Shown: piece by piece, positions 1 through 9,722 of the stretch | How positions within the stretch are numbered: the stretch's first letter is position 1 | Layout of the letters: each line of letters opens with the position of its first letter | NCBI GenBank assembly: GCA_910586405.1 | Contig: CAJUII010000001.1 | Coordinates: forward strand, 1 to 38,332 | DNA from: an uncultured Lachnospiraceae bacterium | GTDB taxonomy: Bacteria; Bacillota; Clostridia; Lachnospirales; Lachnospiraceae | Reading direction: 5' to 3' | DNA: 38,332 nt | Translations under genes and position numbers: made by a program | The notes under the pieces: model-generated | Databases searched by the model: none | What the model saw: only the letters and a program-made list of their open reading frames with translations | Told to the model about the DNA's origin: nothing

Positions 1-29
1 GTAGTAATTGTAAAAAATAGGAAAAAATT

Positions 30-1037
30 ATGAAAACGATTGAATTGATTGTGCCCTGCTACAATGAAGAAAAGTGCGTGGCACTATTTTATAATAAAAT
101 AAAAGAAGTCTTTGCGCAAATTCCAGAGAAGCGTTTTGTCATCACGTACGTCGATGATGGAAGCAGGGATCATACGATGGATGAAATCAAGAAGGTCCTG
201 CTGGAAGCAAATCAGGGTACAGTCCAGTACATTTCGCTCTCGCGAAACTTTGGCAAAGAGTCAGCGCTCTATGCCGGTTTAGCCAGAAGTACAGGGGACT
301 ACGTCGCCGTGTTGGACGCGGATTTGCAGCATCCGCCCGAACTCTTGATAGAGATGCTTGACGCGTTGGAGAAGGAGGGCTATGACTGCGCTTCTGCTAG
401 GCGTGTGTCCAGAAAAGGGGAGCCAGTATTTCGGAGCCTGCTCTCGAGAACGTTCTACCATGTGATTAATCATATCACGGTGATCGATCTTGTACCCGGA
501 AGTACAGATTACCGCTTGATGAAGCGCAGTGTGGTGGAGGCCATTGTCTCCATGTCAGAAAAGGAGCGTTTTACAAAGGGAATCTACGCATGGGTAGGAT
601 TCAAAAATAAATGGATTGAGTACGAGAATGTAGAGCGTGTGGCGGGAACGACAAAGTGGAATATTTTGGGGTTGTTTAAATACGCAGTCAGCGGCTTTTT
701 TGCCTTTGCGACAACACCGCTTCGAGGAGTCGTCTATCTGGGAATGGTCATTGTTTTTTTGGCCTTTCTTTTTGCGATTTATGTCTTTATCGGCGCGTCA
801 AGAGTTTCATCTGCCAGGACAGGCTACGCCTCGATTATGATCCTGATGTTGTTTCTGGGCGGAGTTATTATCACCATACTGGGCATGATCGGAGAGTATA
901 TGGCAAGGATTTATATGGAAGTCAAGAACAGACCGATATACTTTGCTCGGGAAATGTATATGATGAGTGATATCGTGCACAGCGCAGAGGAAAAACAGGG
1001 CGAGATTTGTGCAGAACAAGACGTTAAAAAAGAGTAA
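30..1037 (+). CDS. Membrane-anchored GT2 glycosyltransferase (polyprenyl-phosphate sugar synthase type)
   Basis: Probably transfers a sugar from a nucleotide donor to polyprenyl phosphate on the cytoplasmic face, giving a lipid-linked sugar for outer-face GT-C enzymes. The 335-residue protein starts with a GT-A domain: IVPCYNEE near residues 7-14, DDGS at 42-45, and DADLQHP at 96-102 as the metal and donor site. Two hydrophobic segments follow (about 233-256 and 266-290). This is the usual plan of GtrB/DPM1-like enzymes of 310-340 residues. The ATG has an AGGA motif about 9 bases upstream. The gene is visibly richer in G+C than the next block, so a join between segments of different origin may lie just after it. 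The donor sugar cannot be read from sequence. Confidence 0.9.
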   Translation: MKTIELIVPCYNEEKCVALFYNKIKEVFAQIPEKRFVITYVDDGSRDHTMDEIKKVLLEANQGTVQYISLSRNFGKESALYAGLARSTGDYVAVLDADLQHPPELLIEMLDALEKEGYDCASARRVSRKGEPVFRSLLSRTFYHVINHITVIDLVPGSTDYRLMKRSVVEAIVSMSEKERFTKGIYAWVGFKNKWIEYENVERVAGTTKWNILGLFKYAVSGFFAFATTPLRGVVYLGMVIVFLAFLFAIYVFIGASRVSSARTGYASIMILMLFLGGVIITILGMIGEYMARIYMEVKNRPIYFAREMYMMSDIVHSAEEKQGEICAEQDVKKE

Positions 1038-1073
1038 AACGATACTGTGCGGGAATGTGAAGAGGAGAATAAT

Positions 1074-2516
1074 GTGTTATTTAATTCATTTGCTTTTGCA
1101 ATTTTTTTACCGATTGTATTTATTTTATATTGGTTCATGCCGCATAAGTACAGGTGGTTCTTTTTGCTGATATCCAGCTATTATTTTTATATGAGTTGGA
1201 ATCCGACATATATTATATTGATATTCGGAACAACGGTCATTTCATATTTGGCGGCTATTGGTATAGAGAATACGATGAATCAAATGACAAAACGGTTGTT
1301 TCTTATCGGTGTGGTTATTGTTAGCCTAGGGACACTTTTTGTATTCAAGTATTTAAATTTTTGTTTGGTTAGTTTAGGAGAGCTGTTGAAAGTATTTTCG
1401 ATTCAGTGGAGCCCGTTTACGTTGGATTTGCTGCTCCCTGTAGGAATTTCTTTTTATACCTTTCAAACAATGAGTTATGTAATAGATGTGTATAGAGGTG
1501 AGACGAAAGCAGAAAAACATTTTGGCTATTATGCTACATTTATTTCGTTTTTTCCTCAATTAGTAGCAGGACCCATAGAGAGAACAAACAGTTTGCTGCC
1601 ACAGATTCAGAGAGAACAGAAATTCATATATGAGAAGGCATCAGACGGACTAAAACTTATGTTGTGGGGATATTATAAGAAAATCGTAGTGGCAGATACG
1701 ATTGCGAGCTATGTTGATCAAGTGTATGACAATTTAAATGATTATAAAGGTTTTTCACTTGTTGTAGTAATATTCCTTTTTAGTATACAAATATATTGTG
1801 ACTTCTCAGGATATTCTGACATTGCAATCGGAACAGCAAAGCTTTTGGGAATTGATTTGATGAAGAACTTTGATGTACCATATTTGTCAAGGTCTGTCAG
1901 AGAATTTTGGAAGAGATGGCATATTTCATTATCAACATGGTTTAGAGATTATGTATATATTTCGCTGGGCGGAAACCGCTGTTCTCAATTCAAGCATAGT
2001 TTGAATCTGATGATAACTTTTTTGGCAAGTGGAATTTGGCATGGAGCGAACTGGACCTATGTGGTTTGGGGCGGCATTCATGGAGCCGCTCAGATTTTAG
2101 AAAATACCTTTGATATTCCTATTAGAAAAATAAAACAGAAAAAAATCGGACAGTTTTTGGCATGGCTTATGGTATTTGTGTTTTGTAATATGGCGTGGGT
2201 CTTTTTTAGAGCACAATCCATCTCGGATGCAATTTATATTTTTAAAAATTTATTTGCTGGAATTTGGAATCCAGTGTCATATTTTGTGAATGGATTCAAT
2301 GCACTCGGAATATCAAGATGGGTTTTAATTTATTTGAGTTTACTTATAGGAATTTTAATTTTAATTGATATAGTCTGGTATAAATATGATGTTATAGCAT
2401 TGTTGGGAAGAAGCAATATTTTAGTGAGATGGAGCTGCTACATAATCATTGCTTTATTAGTAGTTTTGTTTTCTCAGAAGGGAGTAGCAACTGAATTTGT
2501 ATATTTTCAGTTTTAG
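1074..2516 (+). CDS. MBOAT-family membrane O-acyltransferase (AlgI/DltB/PatA-like)
   Basis: Likely moves an acyl group, often acetyl, across the membrane for O-acylation of an extracellular glycan. The 480-residue polytopic protein begins MLFNSF...LPIVFILYW, the standard start of AlgI-like proteins. It carries SFYTFQTMSY, PQLVAGPIER, FDVPYLSRSVREFWKRWHIS and the catalytic-histidine region IWHGANWTYVVWGGIHG. The GTG at 1074 is chosen because GAGGAG at 1062-1067 sits 6 bases upstream and because the residues before it do not fit the family; an in-frame GTG at 1047 is less likely. The next gene, starting 5 bases after the stop, encodes a secreted SGNH-like protein, the usual partner of such acyltransferases. 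The acyl group is unknown. Confidence 0.93.
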   Translation: MLFNSFAFAIFLPIVFILYWFMPHKYRWFFLLISSYYFYMSWNPTYIILIFGTTVISYLAAIGIENTMNQMTKRLFLIGVVIVSLGTLFVFKYLNFCLVSLGELLKVFSIQWSPFTLDLLLPVGISFYTFQTMSYVIDVYRGETKAEKHFGYYATFISFFPQLVAGPIERTNSLLPQIQREQKFIYEKASDGLKLMLWGYYKKIVVADTIASYVDQVYDNLNDYKGFSLVVVIFLFSIQIYCDFSGYSDIAIGTAKLLGIDLMKNFDVPYLSRSVREFWKRWHISLSTWFRDYVYISLGGNRCSQFKHSLNLMITFLASGIWHGANWTYVVWGGIHGAAQILENTFDIPIRKIKQKKIGQFLAWLMVFVFCNMAWVFFRAQSISDAIYIFKNLFAGIWNPVSYFVNGFNALGISRWVLIYLSLLIGILILIDIVWYKYDVIALLGRSNILVRWSCYIIIALLVVLFSQKGVATEFVYFQF

Positions 2517-2521
2517 AAAAT

Positions 2522-3475
2522 ATGAAAAAATTTTTAACAAAATTTTTGATTTTTTGCCTTATATTATGTGTTGCAGTTGTGACAGTCAATACAATATATC
2601 TTAAAAAGACAAAAACAAAACACGATATGATATCCAATGCCAGCTATGAAAAGTTCGAGAATGTACCTTATAATATTGAATTGTGTAATTTTGGTTCCAG
2701 TCATGGCGCAAATAATTATTATTATGATAATATCCAAGATAAGTACACCTGTTTTAATTTTGCGCTGCCCAGTCAGACGTTGGAGTATGATTATAGAATA
2801 CTTGAGTATTATAAAGACCATATTCGTGAAGGCGCAATAATATTTATTACAGTATCGTATATGTCCTTATATGGTATTGATGAGGCTTTATATGATGACT
2901 TTCAATCAAAGAATAAAAGATATTATCATTTTTTGCCCAAGGAGTATATCAAAGAGTACGATTACAAAACAGATTTTTTTGAATCGTATTTTCCTGTGCT
3001 TGTCCAATATGACCAATTAGTGCCATCGCTCATAGAAGGAGATACGTCGATAGAGGATTGGGAAAGTACAGCAGATGAGATAGATTTGGACCGCTATGTT
3101 GCAGAAGCATATAAAAGACACTTGATTACAAATAAGATAGATGATCAGGGAAAAAGAATTGTAAATGAAGAGAGTGTAGAATCTTTATATGACATGATAG
3201 ATTTATGTAGGGAGCTTCACGCAAGACCTATACTTATAACAACGCCTTATTTACGTGAGTATACAGATATTATCAGAGAAAATGCACCTGATTTTTTGGA
3301 GGAATTTAATCGATTGGTGAATAAAATTGCAAAGAAGAAAAATGTTCCTTATTATGATTATGCATTTGACAACAGGTTTGATGATAAGTATTCATTATTT
3401 ATGAATGCTGATCATTTGAATAAAGAAGGCGCTTTAAAATTTGTTGAGATCTTATTGCAGGAAATACACTATTAA
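2522..3475 (+). CDS. Membrane-anchored SGNH-hydrolase-like protein, partner of the MBOAT
   Basis: The 317-residue protein has one N-terminal hydrophobic segment (about 5-27), so the rest should lie outside the cell. A GDS-like nucleophile motif, GSSH, is at 58-61, and a C-terminal NADHLNKEG block (295-303) holds the likely Asp-His pair. This is the layout of SGNH/DltD/AlgJ-like acyl-transfer or esterase proteins. It follows the MBOAT gene by 5 bases, so the pair probably works like PatA/PatB or AlgI/AlgJ: the membrane protein delivers the acyl group and this protein places it on the glycan. The ribosome binding site is weak, which suggests translational coupling. A deacylase role is the main alternative. 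Confidence 0.75.
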   Translation: MKKFLTKFLIFCLILCVAVVTVNTIYLKKTKTKHDMISNASYEKFENVPYNIELCNFGSSHGANNYYYDNIQDKYTCFNFALPSQTLEYDYRILEYYKDHIREGAIIFITVSYMSLYGIDEALYDDFQSKNKRYYHFLPKEYIKEYDYKTDFFESYFPVLVQYDQLVPSLIEGDTSIEDWESTADEIDLDRYVAEAYKRHLITNKIDDQGKRIVNEESVESLYDMIDLCRELHARPILITTPYLREYTDIIRENAPDFLEEFNRLVNKIAKKKNVPYYDYAFDNRFDDKYSLFMNADHLNKEGALKFVEILLQEIHY

Positions 3476-3496
3476 ATTGTTTGAGAGGATCGTATT

Positions 3497-4381
3497 ATGT
3501 GGATTACAGATGTTGTCATTCGGTGTATACCAGATACGCTATATTTGAAGTTTATGTACAGAAAGGTAACTGGAAAAAAACTGAATTTAAACAATCCAAA
3601 GACATATAATGAAAAATTGCAATGGCTGAAACTGTATGACAGGAATCCAGCGTATACTAAAATGGTGGACAAGTATGAGGTTCGCCAATATATTAAGGAG
3701 ACAATAGGAGAAGAATATCTGATACAGCTTGTTGGGGGTCCATGGGAAAGGTTTGAGGATATTGATTTTTCGAAACTGCCAGATCAGTTTGTATTAAAGT
3801 GTACACATGATTCGGGAAGTGTGGCAATCTGTAAGGACAAGAATGAATTTGATATAAATCGTGTTCGAAAAAAATTTAAAAGAGCACTGAGAGGGAATTT
3901 TTTTTATGGTGGCCGCGAATGGCCCTATAAAAACGTTCAGCCTAGGATTATTGCAGAAAAATATATGGTTGATGAGTCAAGTACGGAACTAAAGGATTAC
4001 AAAATATTTAATTTTGACGGGCAGCCCAAAATTATTCAAGTTGATTTTGACCGCTTTAAAAATCATCGACACAATTATTATAATACGAATTGGGAATTTT
4101 TGGATGTTTATATAAATGATCCGAATAATCCTCAGGTTGTAATAGAATGTCCACAAAAGCTAAGCGAACTGCTGGAGTTGGCAAAAAGGCTATCCGAAGG
4201 CATTCCTCATATCCGAACAGATTTTTATCTGGTTGGAGATAAAATCTATTTTGGAGAGCTTACCTTTTATCACGAGAGTGGTTTTGGCAGGTTTACGCCG
4301 AAAACGTTTGGGGAGCAAATGGGAAGATGGATAAAACTTCCTGTTGAAAAAAAGAGTTCGCACAAGAGGAGAGTATTATGA
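3497..4381 (+). CDS. TupA-like ATP-grasp protein
   Basis: This 294-residue protein matches the TupA-like ATP-grasp family seen in cell-wall and capsule loci; TupA is needed for teichuronopeptide synthesis in an alkaliphilic Bacillus. Recognisable parts are LNLNNPKTYNEKLQWLKLYD (about 30-49), a DKYEVRQYI segment, FVLKCTHDSGS (near 104-114), the acidic/lysine strand KDYKIFNFDGQPKIIQVDFDR, and RTDFYLVGDKIYFGELTFY near the C terminus, which probably holds the metal-binding acids. ATP-grasp enzymes join a carboxylate to an amine, or occasionally another group, through an acyl phosphate. Here that may mean adding an amino acid to a sugar acid, but the substrate is inferred only. Start ATG has GAGAGG upstream. 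The stop overlaps the next ATG (ATGA). Confidence 0.82.
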   Translation: MWITDVVIRCIPDTLYLKFMYRKVTGKKLNLNNPKTYNEKLQWLKLYDRNPAYTKMVDKYEVRQYIKETIGEEYLIQLVGGPWERFEDIDFSKLPDQFVLKCTHDSGSVAICKDKNEFDINRVRKKFKRALRGNFFYGGREWPYKNVQPRIIAEKYMVDESSTELKDYKIFNFDGQPKIIQVDFDRFKNHRHNYYNTNWEFLDVYINDPNNPQVVIECPQKLSELLELAKRLSEGIPHIRTDFYLVGDKIYFGELTFYHESGFGRFTPKTFGEQMGRWIKLPVEKKSSHKRRVL

Positions 4382-5733
4382 GTTTTATGATGGCATTCGG
4401 TTTGGCTAGTGTGATGTTATGTCTTGGCATGCTTTTGCGTGCTAAGGTTTCTTTTTTTCGTAAAATGTTGATACCATCGAGCGTCTTAGGCGGTATAGCA
4501 GGCATTTTGTTTATGAACGTTGTCTCTGGCATGGGTGTTGATATAGGGACAAATCCTGAAATGTATACAACAATCGTGAATCATTTGTTTACAATATCCT
4601 TTATCTCAATCAGTTTAACAAGCACTCCTAAAGAAAGCGGTACTGCAAAAGAGGTGATGAGAGGAACGGTAGGTTTAGGGTTAGTCTGGTGTCTGCTCTA
4701 TGCGGTGACTCCGTTGATTGCAACGCTGATTGTCAGCATATTCGAGAAGAGCAGTAATATGAATGCGATCTATGGAATGTTGATACAGTTTGCCTTTTGT
4801 CAGGGGCCGGGTCAATCTGCGGCATATGGTGCAATTTTTGAGCAGTATGGATGGAGTCATGCATCTACGGTTGCCATAGCCTTTTCTGTGATCGGTTTTA
4901 TAGCCGCTTTTCTGGTTGGAATACCAGCCGCAAAGTTCGGTATAGAAAGGGGCATAGCGAAGAATTGTGGTAAACTAGATGAATCGATATTAAAAGGGTA
5001 TCTTGTAAGAGAAGAGCAGAAAGAGTATATGGTAAAGGATACTACCTGCAACAGCAATATAGAAACGCTTGCCTTTCATTTTGCATTGATCGGAGTATGT
5101 TACGTTCTTGCAGTGGGGATTGCTAGAATTTTAGCGTATATTCCCGGTTTTCTGGGGACATCGATGAGTGGAATGATGTTTATGAATGGTATGTATGCAG
5201 CCTACATCGTCAAATGGCTCATGAAAAGATTACATTTGGATTTTCTACAGGAAAATACTTTACAAAGTAAAATAACGGGGTGGACGGCGGACTATTTGGT
5301 GGTATGTGCATTTATGGCAGTATCAGTCGGTATCATAAAGGACTGGATTTGGGTTATTTTGGTAGTGTCTGTTACAATAACAGTTATTACAGCTTTGGTA
5401 TGTTTCTACTTTGGTGCACGCTTTGGCGGAATAAATGATTTTGAAAGGACATTGGGATTGTATGGTACCTGTACAGGTACAGTTCCAAGTGGTATTGCGT
5501 TAGTTCGGATTGTTGACCCTGATTTTCATACAGCTACCAGTGTCGAATTAGGGGCGTGTAATTTGGTGATGCTGGCGAGTACACCAGTGTACATAATTAT
5601 TCTAGCGCTGGCATCAGGAAGTATGGAAATGCTGTCCGCAATGTTAGGACTTGGCGGTTGTGCGCTCGTGTATTTAATCCTGTTAAAAGTGACTGGTACA
5701 TGGGGAAAAAAGACCTATGGCTGGAGAAAATAA
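4378..5733 (+). CDS. GltS-like sodium/glutamate symporter family protein
   Basis: A 451-residue polytopic protein, starting in a 4-base ATGA overlap with the TupA-like gene. It resembles the GltS family: the N-terminal KMLIPSSVLGGIAG segment, glycine-rich QGPGQSAAYG near the first re-entrant region, and an internally related second half with GTCTGTVPSGIALVRIVDP. Family members import glutamate with sodium at the cytoplasmic membrane. Such a transporter is unusual inside a polysaccharide cluster. Overlap with the ATP-grasp gene suggests that the two products are made together, and possibly that the transported amino acid is used or recovered by the pathway. The actual substrate may differ from glutamate. 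Confidence 0.8.
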   Translation: MSFMMAFGLASVMLCLGMLLRAKVSFFRKMLIPSSVLGGIAGILFMNVVSGMGVDIGTNPEMYTTIVNHLFTISFISISLTSTPKESGTAKEVMRGTVGLGLVWCLLYAVTPLIATLIVSIFEKSSNMNAIYGMLIQFAFCQGPGQSAAYGAIFEQYGWSHASTVAIAFSVIGFIAAFLVGIPAAKFGIERGIAKNCGKLDESILKGYLVREEQKEYMVKDTTCNSNIETLAFHFALIGVCYVLAVGIARILAYIPGFLGTSMSGMMFMNGMYAAYIVKWLMKRLHLDFLQENTLQSKITGWTADYLVVCAFMAVSVGIIKDWIWVILVVSVTITVITALVCFYFGARFGGINDFERTLGLYGTCTGTVPSGIALVRIVDPDFHTATSVELGACNLVMLASTPVYIIILALASGSMEMLSAMLGLGGCALVYLILLKVTGTWGKKTYGWRK

Positions 5734-5756
5734 ATATATTTTGAGGGAGGGAAATT

Positions 5757-7376
5757 GTGGAACAGATATTTTATAATGGTAAGATTATAACAATGACTGA
5801 GAAAACGGCAGCAGAAGAATTAAAAAAAGCTCCTGAAGCAGTTTTGGTCAGAGATGGCATGATTATTGAAACCGGGACCTTGGATGAGGTATCACAAGCT
5901 GCCAGTGATCAAGCAGTAAAAAGAGATCTAAATGGGAATTGTTTAATCCCTTCTTTTATTGATACACATAGTCATTTTGTAATGAATGGGCAGATGTCAG
6001 CGTGGGCGGACTTGTCGGATTGTGAGTCGTTTGCGGATATCATTGCTGCATTAACAGCTTATATCGATAAAAATAAGATAACAGAAGAAGGTATTGTTCT
6101 GGGGTATGGATATGATCATAACTTTTTGAAGGAGGGTGAACATCCTGATAAATATGTATTAGATCAAGTCAGCAACAAGCTTCCGATCTTTATCCTTCAT
6201 ATTTCAGCTCATATGGGATGCGTTAATTCCGCAGCGTTGAAGATAGCTGGATTGGATAAAAAGTCATCTGATCCACAAGGAGGAATGATAGGGCGGATAG
6301 AGGGGAGCGATGAACCTAGCGGGTATGTAGAGGAAGCGGGCATGAATCTGGTACAGCAGGCTCTTTTTCCCAGAATGAAGATAGATTATCATCAAATGAT
6401 GTCAGAAATCCAGAAGATTTATATAGAAAATGGTGTTACGACGGTTCAGGATGGTGCGTCTACAGAGTCGGATATCAATTTTTTGTTGAAAATGAGTGAA
6501 CAAGGAGCATTGAAGGTGGATGTGGTTGCGTATCCTTTTATGTCCGCACTTTCTATGGAGGATATCATACAAAACAAAAAATTGTATAACACATATGTCA
6601 ACAGATTTAGAATAGGGGGATGCAAATTGGTGCTGGACGGTTCACCGCAGGGCAGATCAGCGTGGTTGTCGGAACCCTATTTAGGAGAGCAAGCAGATTA
6701 TTGCGGATACCCGTGGTTGAAGGATTGTGATGTTCAGTCTTATATAAAACAGGCAGTAGAACAAAAATGGCAGATACTGGCACATTGCAATGGAGATGCA
6801 GCAAGTGAGCAGTTTATAAGTGCTTATGAGAAAGCGGTTCGGGAATTGGATTGTCAAGAAGACCTCCGACCAGTTATGATTCACTGCCAGACTGTCAGAA
6901 ACGATCAGCTAGAGAGGATGGGACTGCTTCATATGATAGCATCTATATTTGTGGGACATGTCTGGTATTGGGGTGATATTCACATGAAAAATTTGGGGCA
7001 AAAGAGAGCACAACATATCAGTCCGGTTAAAGATGCGATAGATCGAGGGGTATTGGTTACTTTTCACCAAGATACGCCAGTGACGAAACCTGACATGCTC
7101 CATTCAATATGGTGTGCGGTGAATAGAATCAGCAGGAATGGGAACGTGATAGGTGAAGATCAATCGATTGATGTATATGATGCGTTGAAGGCAGTAACTA
7201 TAAATGCCGCGTTCCAGTATTATGAGGAAAATACAAAAGGAAGTATTGAAAAAGGGAAAAGAGCTGACTTTGTGATATTAGATCAGTCTCCATTAGAAAT
7301 TGATAAGAGTGAGATTAAAAATATACATGTTTTGGAGACAATAAAAGATGGTGAGACGATATATCTTAAAAAGTGA
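5757..7376 (+). CDS. YtcJ-like metal-dependent amidohydrolase (amidohydrolase family 3)
   Basis: A 539-residue protein of the amidohydrolase superfamily, cytoplasmic by lack of a signal peptide. It has the N-terminal beta-sandwich, then IDTHSHF with the metal-binding HxH pair at 71 and 73. Later motifs are TTVQDGAST, LDGSPQGR, ILAHCNGDAA (metal His), MIHCQTV (metal His) and FHQDTPV (catalytic Asp). The C terminus has the family block KGSIEKGKRADFVILDQSP. The start is GTG at 5757, with GGGAGGG 6 bases upstream. YtcJ-like proteins hydrolyse amide bonds, but substrates are mostly unknown. Lying after the GltS-like gene, it might act on an N-acyl amino acid or other amide; that is inference. Confidence 0.88.
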   Translation: MEQIFYNGKIITMTEKTAAEELKKAPEAVLVRDGMIIETGTLDEVSQAASDQAVKRDLNGNCLIPSFIDTHSHFVMNGQMSAWADLSDCESFADIIAALTAYIDKNKITEEGIVLGYGYDHNFLKEGEHPDKYVLDQVSNKLPIFILHISAHMGCVNSAALKIAGLDKKSSDPQGGMIGRIEGSDEPSGYVEEAGMNLVQQALFPRMKIDYHQMMSEIQKIYIENGVTTVQDGASTESDINFLLKMSEQGALKVDVVAYPFMSALSMEDIIQNKKLYNTYVNRFRIGGCKLVLDGSPQGRSAWLSEPYLGEQADYCGYPWLKDCDVQSYIKQAVEQKWQILAHCNGDAASEQFISAYEKAVRELDCQEDLRPVMIHCQTVRNDQLERMGLLHMIASIFVGHVWYWGDIHMKNLGQKRAQHISPVKDAIDRGVLVTFHQDTPVTKPDMLHSIWCAVNRISRNGNVIGEDQSIDVYDALKAVTINAAFQYYEENTKGSIEKGKRADFVILDQSPLEIDKSEIKNIHVLETIKDGETIYLKK

Positions 7377-7390
7377 TTATAGGAGATAGA

Positions 7391-8485
7391 ATGATATTAT
7401 ATAGTATTATAATAGCCGTTTATAATGTCGAAAAGTATTTGGAGGAATGTCTGGAATCAGTTTTAGCGCAGAGCTATTCCAACTGGGAAGTAATATTGGT
7501 AGATGATGGGTCAACGGATGAAGGTTCTGGTAAAATTTGCGATGCATATGTACAAAAGGATGAACGTTTTCAAGTTTTTCACCGGAAAAATGAAGGATCT
7601 TTGATGGCGCGCAGGTATGGACTGAGTAAATCACGGGGGGATTATTTGCTATTTATTGACTCAGACGACTATATACACAAGGATTTATTGAAATCTGTGG
7701 ATGAGATCATTGCGCATACGCAGAGTGATTTGGTGATCTATCGATTTAAGTGGGTCAATAAAGTAAGCGCGGTTGATTCTGAAATAATTTTTCCAGAGGG
7801 GACGATTATTGGGAAGAATGGACTAGCCAAGAGCGTACTGTGGGAAAAGCTTCCAACCTGTAATAGTTTGAATAATTTATGGCTGAAGGTGGTCAAGAGG
7901 GAGTGCGTGGATATGGATGCAGATTATTCAGAGTATGCATTTTTGCAGTTTGGAACGGATTTAATGCAAAGCCTTCCGATTTTAGACAGAGCCCAAAAAA
8001 TATTTTTTACAGAGAAAATGTTTTATTATTATAGATATAATGATACGGGAATTTCATCAACAAAGGCAAGAATAAAGAATATAGAAAGTATCGATCGGTA
8101 TTTTCAGACAAAAGATGCGATTATGAAAGTACTGAAAAGTTATATGATAAAGTATGGAGCAGACTCAGATAAAATGATGAAAAGCCAGTACGCATCTTAT
8201 TTTAGAGGATGTATGGAAATACTGGTTCATTGGCTGGTTCATGAACCAGATCAAATACTGCGGGAGCAAATACTAGATAGGACATTACAAAATTCCAGTC
8301 TGTTAAAATGCAGAGAATATGGCATAGAGACAGAGCTGACAGGAATTTATCGTAGATTGTATGGGGATTATAGAGCGAACCGAATCAATAAAATGAAAAG
8401 AATGCTATCTGTTTTGGTGTTCTATAGAAAGTTAATTTTGTTGAAAGCTCGTTTGATTGATCTAAAGTATCGAGCGCTATTGTGA
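7391..8485 (+). CDS. GT2 family glycosyltransferase
   Basis: A 364-residue cytoplasmic GT-A enzyme that probably adds one sugar to a lipid-linked repeat unit. It opens with SIIIAVYNVEKYLEECLESVLAQSY, followed by VDDGSTD and the DSDD metal-binding motif at the end of the Rossmann-like half. The C-terminal region (tyrosine-rich MFYYYRYNDTGIS and a basic tail) is typical of capsule GT2 proteins. The ATG at 7391 is preferred because AGGAG at 7381-7385 lies 5 bases upstream. An in-frame GTG at 7373 overlaps the amidohydrolase stop and lacks family similarity. The gene is followed 13 bases later by a pyruvyl transferase. The sugar is not predictable. Confidence 0.9.
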   Translation: MILYSIIIAVYNVEKYLEECLESVLAQSYSNWEVILVDDGSTDEGSGKICDAYVQKDERFQVFHRKNEGSLMARRYGLSKSRGDYLLFIDSDDYIHKDLLKSVDEIIAHTQSDLVIYRFKWVNKVSAVDSEIIFPEGTIIGKNGLAKSVLWEKLPTCNSLNNLWLKVVKRECVDMDADYSEYAFLQFGTDLMQSLPILDRAQKIFFTEKMFYYYRYNDTGISSTKARIKNIESIDRYFQTKDAIMKVLKSYMIKYGADSDKMMKSQYASYFRGCMEILVHWLVHEPDQILREQILDRTLQNSSLLKCREYGIETELTGIYRRLYGDYRANRINKMKRMLSVLVFYRKLILLKARLIDLKYRALL

Positions 8486-8498
8486 GGTAAGAAATTGT

Positions 8499-9722
8499 AT
8501 GAAAAAATTTATGATCACGGGGGCGAATTTCAGAAATAAAGGCGCACAGGCAATGCTTTTTGTCACGGTAAGTGAACTGAGACGGCGCTATCCTGATTGT
8601 GAGATCTTTTTTGCGACGGCAGAGGATTTAAATGTTGATGACTATCAATTTAAAACTATCAAATATAAGTATCGGCTAAAACAAATTGCCCTGGGCGGAT
8701 TGAAGGGATTTAGAGAACTATTGATCTCTATAGTGGCAGATTTTGTCAAGATTGTGATTCGATATCCTGAAAAAAAGGGAGGATTTTTTACCTTAAAAAA
8801 TTTTCTCCCACAGATTGACTTGATGATTGATATCAGCGGATTTAGTCTTGGGGATCAGTGGAACCGACAAGGTCAAGAAGAGTATCTTGACAATATCCGC
8901 CTTGCAAAAAAGTATCATGTAAAAATGGTGCTCATGCCGCAGTCTTTTGGACCGTTTGATTACAAACAAGATCAACAGGCACTTCATGCGGAGATTCGAG
9001 AATTACTTTCGTATCCCAACGTTGTTTATGCGCGGGAACAAGAAGGCGCGGTGTTGTTAAAAGAACACTATCATCTTAAAAATGTCAGGCAGTCTCCCGA
9101 TCTTGTCCTGCAAAATAAAGAGTTGGATTTTGACAAAGTATTCGCAAAAAAACCTGTCATCAAGATTCCTGATATTTTGCCCCATGCAGTTGCGATTGTG
9201 CCGAATAAGAAATGTTTTCAGCACGGGGAGAAGGAGGCGCTCCTATCATTGTATCACAAGGTGATAGAGGTATTGCTGAACAGTTCCATAGAAGTGTATG
9301 TATTGAGACACTCTAAGGAAGATTTGACAATATGTACGATGATTAAAGCGTTATTTCCTGACAATCAGCGGGTGCATTTGTTGGAGAATGATTTCTCGTG
9401 TCTTGAATTTGATGCTGTTATCAGGAAGTTTTCATTTGCGATTGTGTCGAGATTTCACGGTGCAGTGCATTCTTATAAGAATTGTGTCCCGTGTATTATT
9501 TTGGGCTGGGCTGTCAAATACAGGGAACTGGCATTGTATATGAATCAGGAATCCTATGCTTTTGACATTCGGGCAAACAACATCAATGATGCTGAGATTC
9601 TAAAATATACCGCTCAGATGATAGAGAATTATCAAAACGAGAAAATGAAGATTCAAGAAGGGTTATCACAGGTCCAACAGTCAAATTGTTTCAATATATT
9701 GGAAGAAGTAATTCATGGGTAG
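8499..9722 (+). CDS. Polysaccharide pyruvyl transferase family protein (copy 1)
   Basis: A 407-residue member of the polysaccharide pyruvyl transferase family, which puts a ketal-linked pyruvate on a sugar of a repeat unit using phosphoenolpyruvate. Seen motifs are the N-terminal TGANFRNKGAQAML, DISGFSLGDQW, MPQSFGPFDY, YAREQEG, the VPNKK segment, and C-terminal SRFHGAVHSYKNCVPCIILGW, the most conserved block. Some members have other roles, such as glycosyl transfer (the fold resembles GT-B). The gene ends inside the start of the flippase gene (8-base overlap), so the two are translated together. A related copy lies at 20044-21243 in the same arrangement. Confidence 0.9.
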   Translation: MKKFMITGANFRNKGAQAMLFVTVSELRRRYPDCEIFFATAEDLNVDDYQFKTIKYKYRLKQIALGGLKGFRELLISIVADFVKIVIRYPEKKGGFFTLKNFLPQIDLMIDISGFSLGDQWNRQGQEEYLDNIRLAKKYHVKMVLMPQSFGPFDYKQDQQALHAEIRELLSYPNVVYAREQEGAVLLKEHYHLKNVRQSPDLVLQNKELDFDKVFAKKPVIKIPDILPHAVAIVPNKKCFQHGEKEALLSLYHKVIEVLLNSSIEVYVLRHSKEDLTICTMIKALFPDNQRVHLLENDFSCLEFDAVIRKFSFAIVSRFHGAVHSYKNCVPCIILGWAVKYRELALYMNQESYAFDIRANNINDAEILKYTAQMIENYQNEKMKIQEGLSQVQQSNCFNILEEVIHG

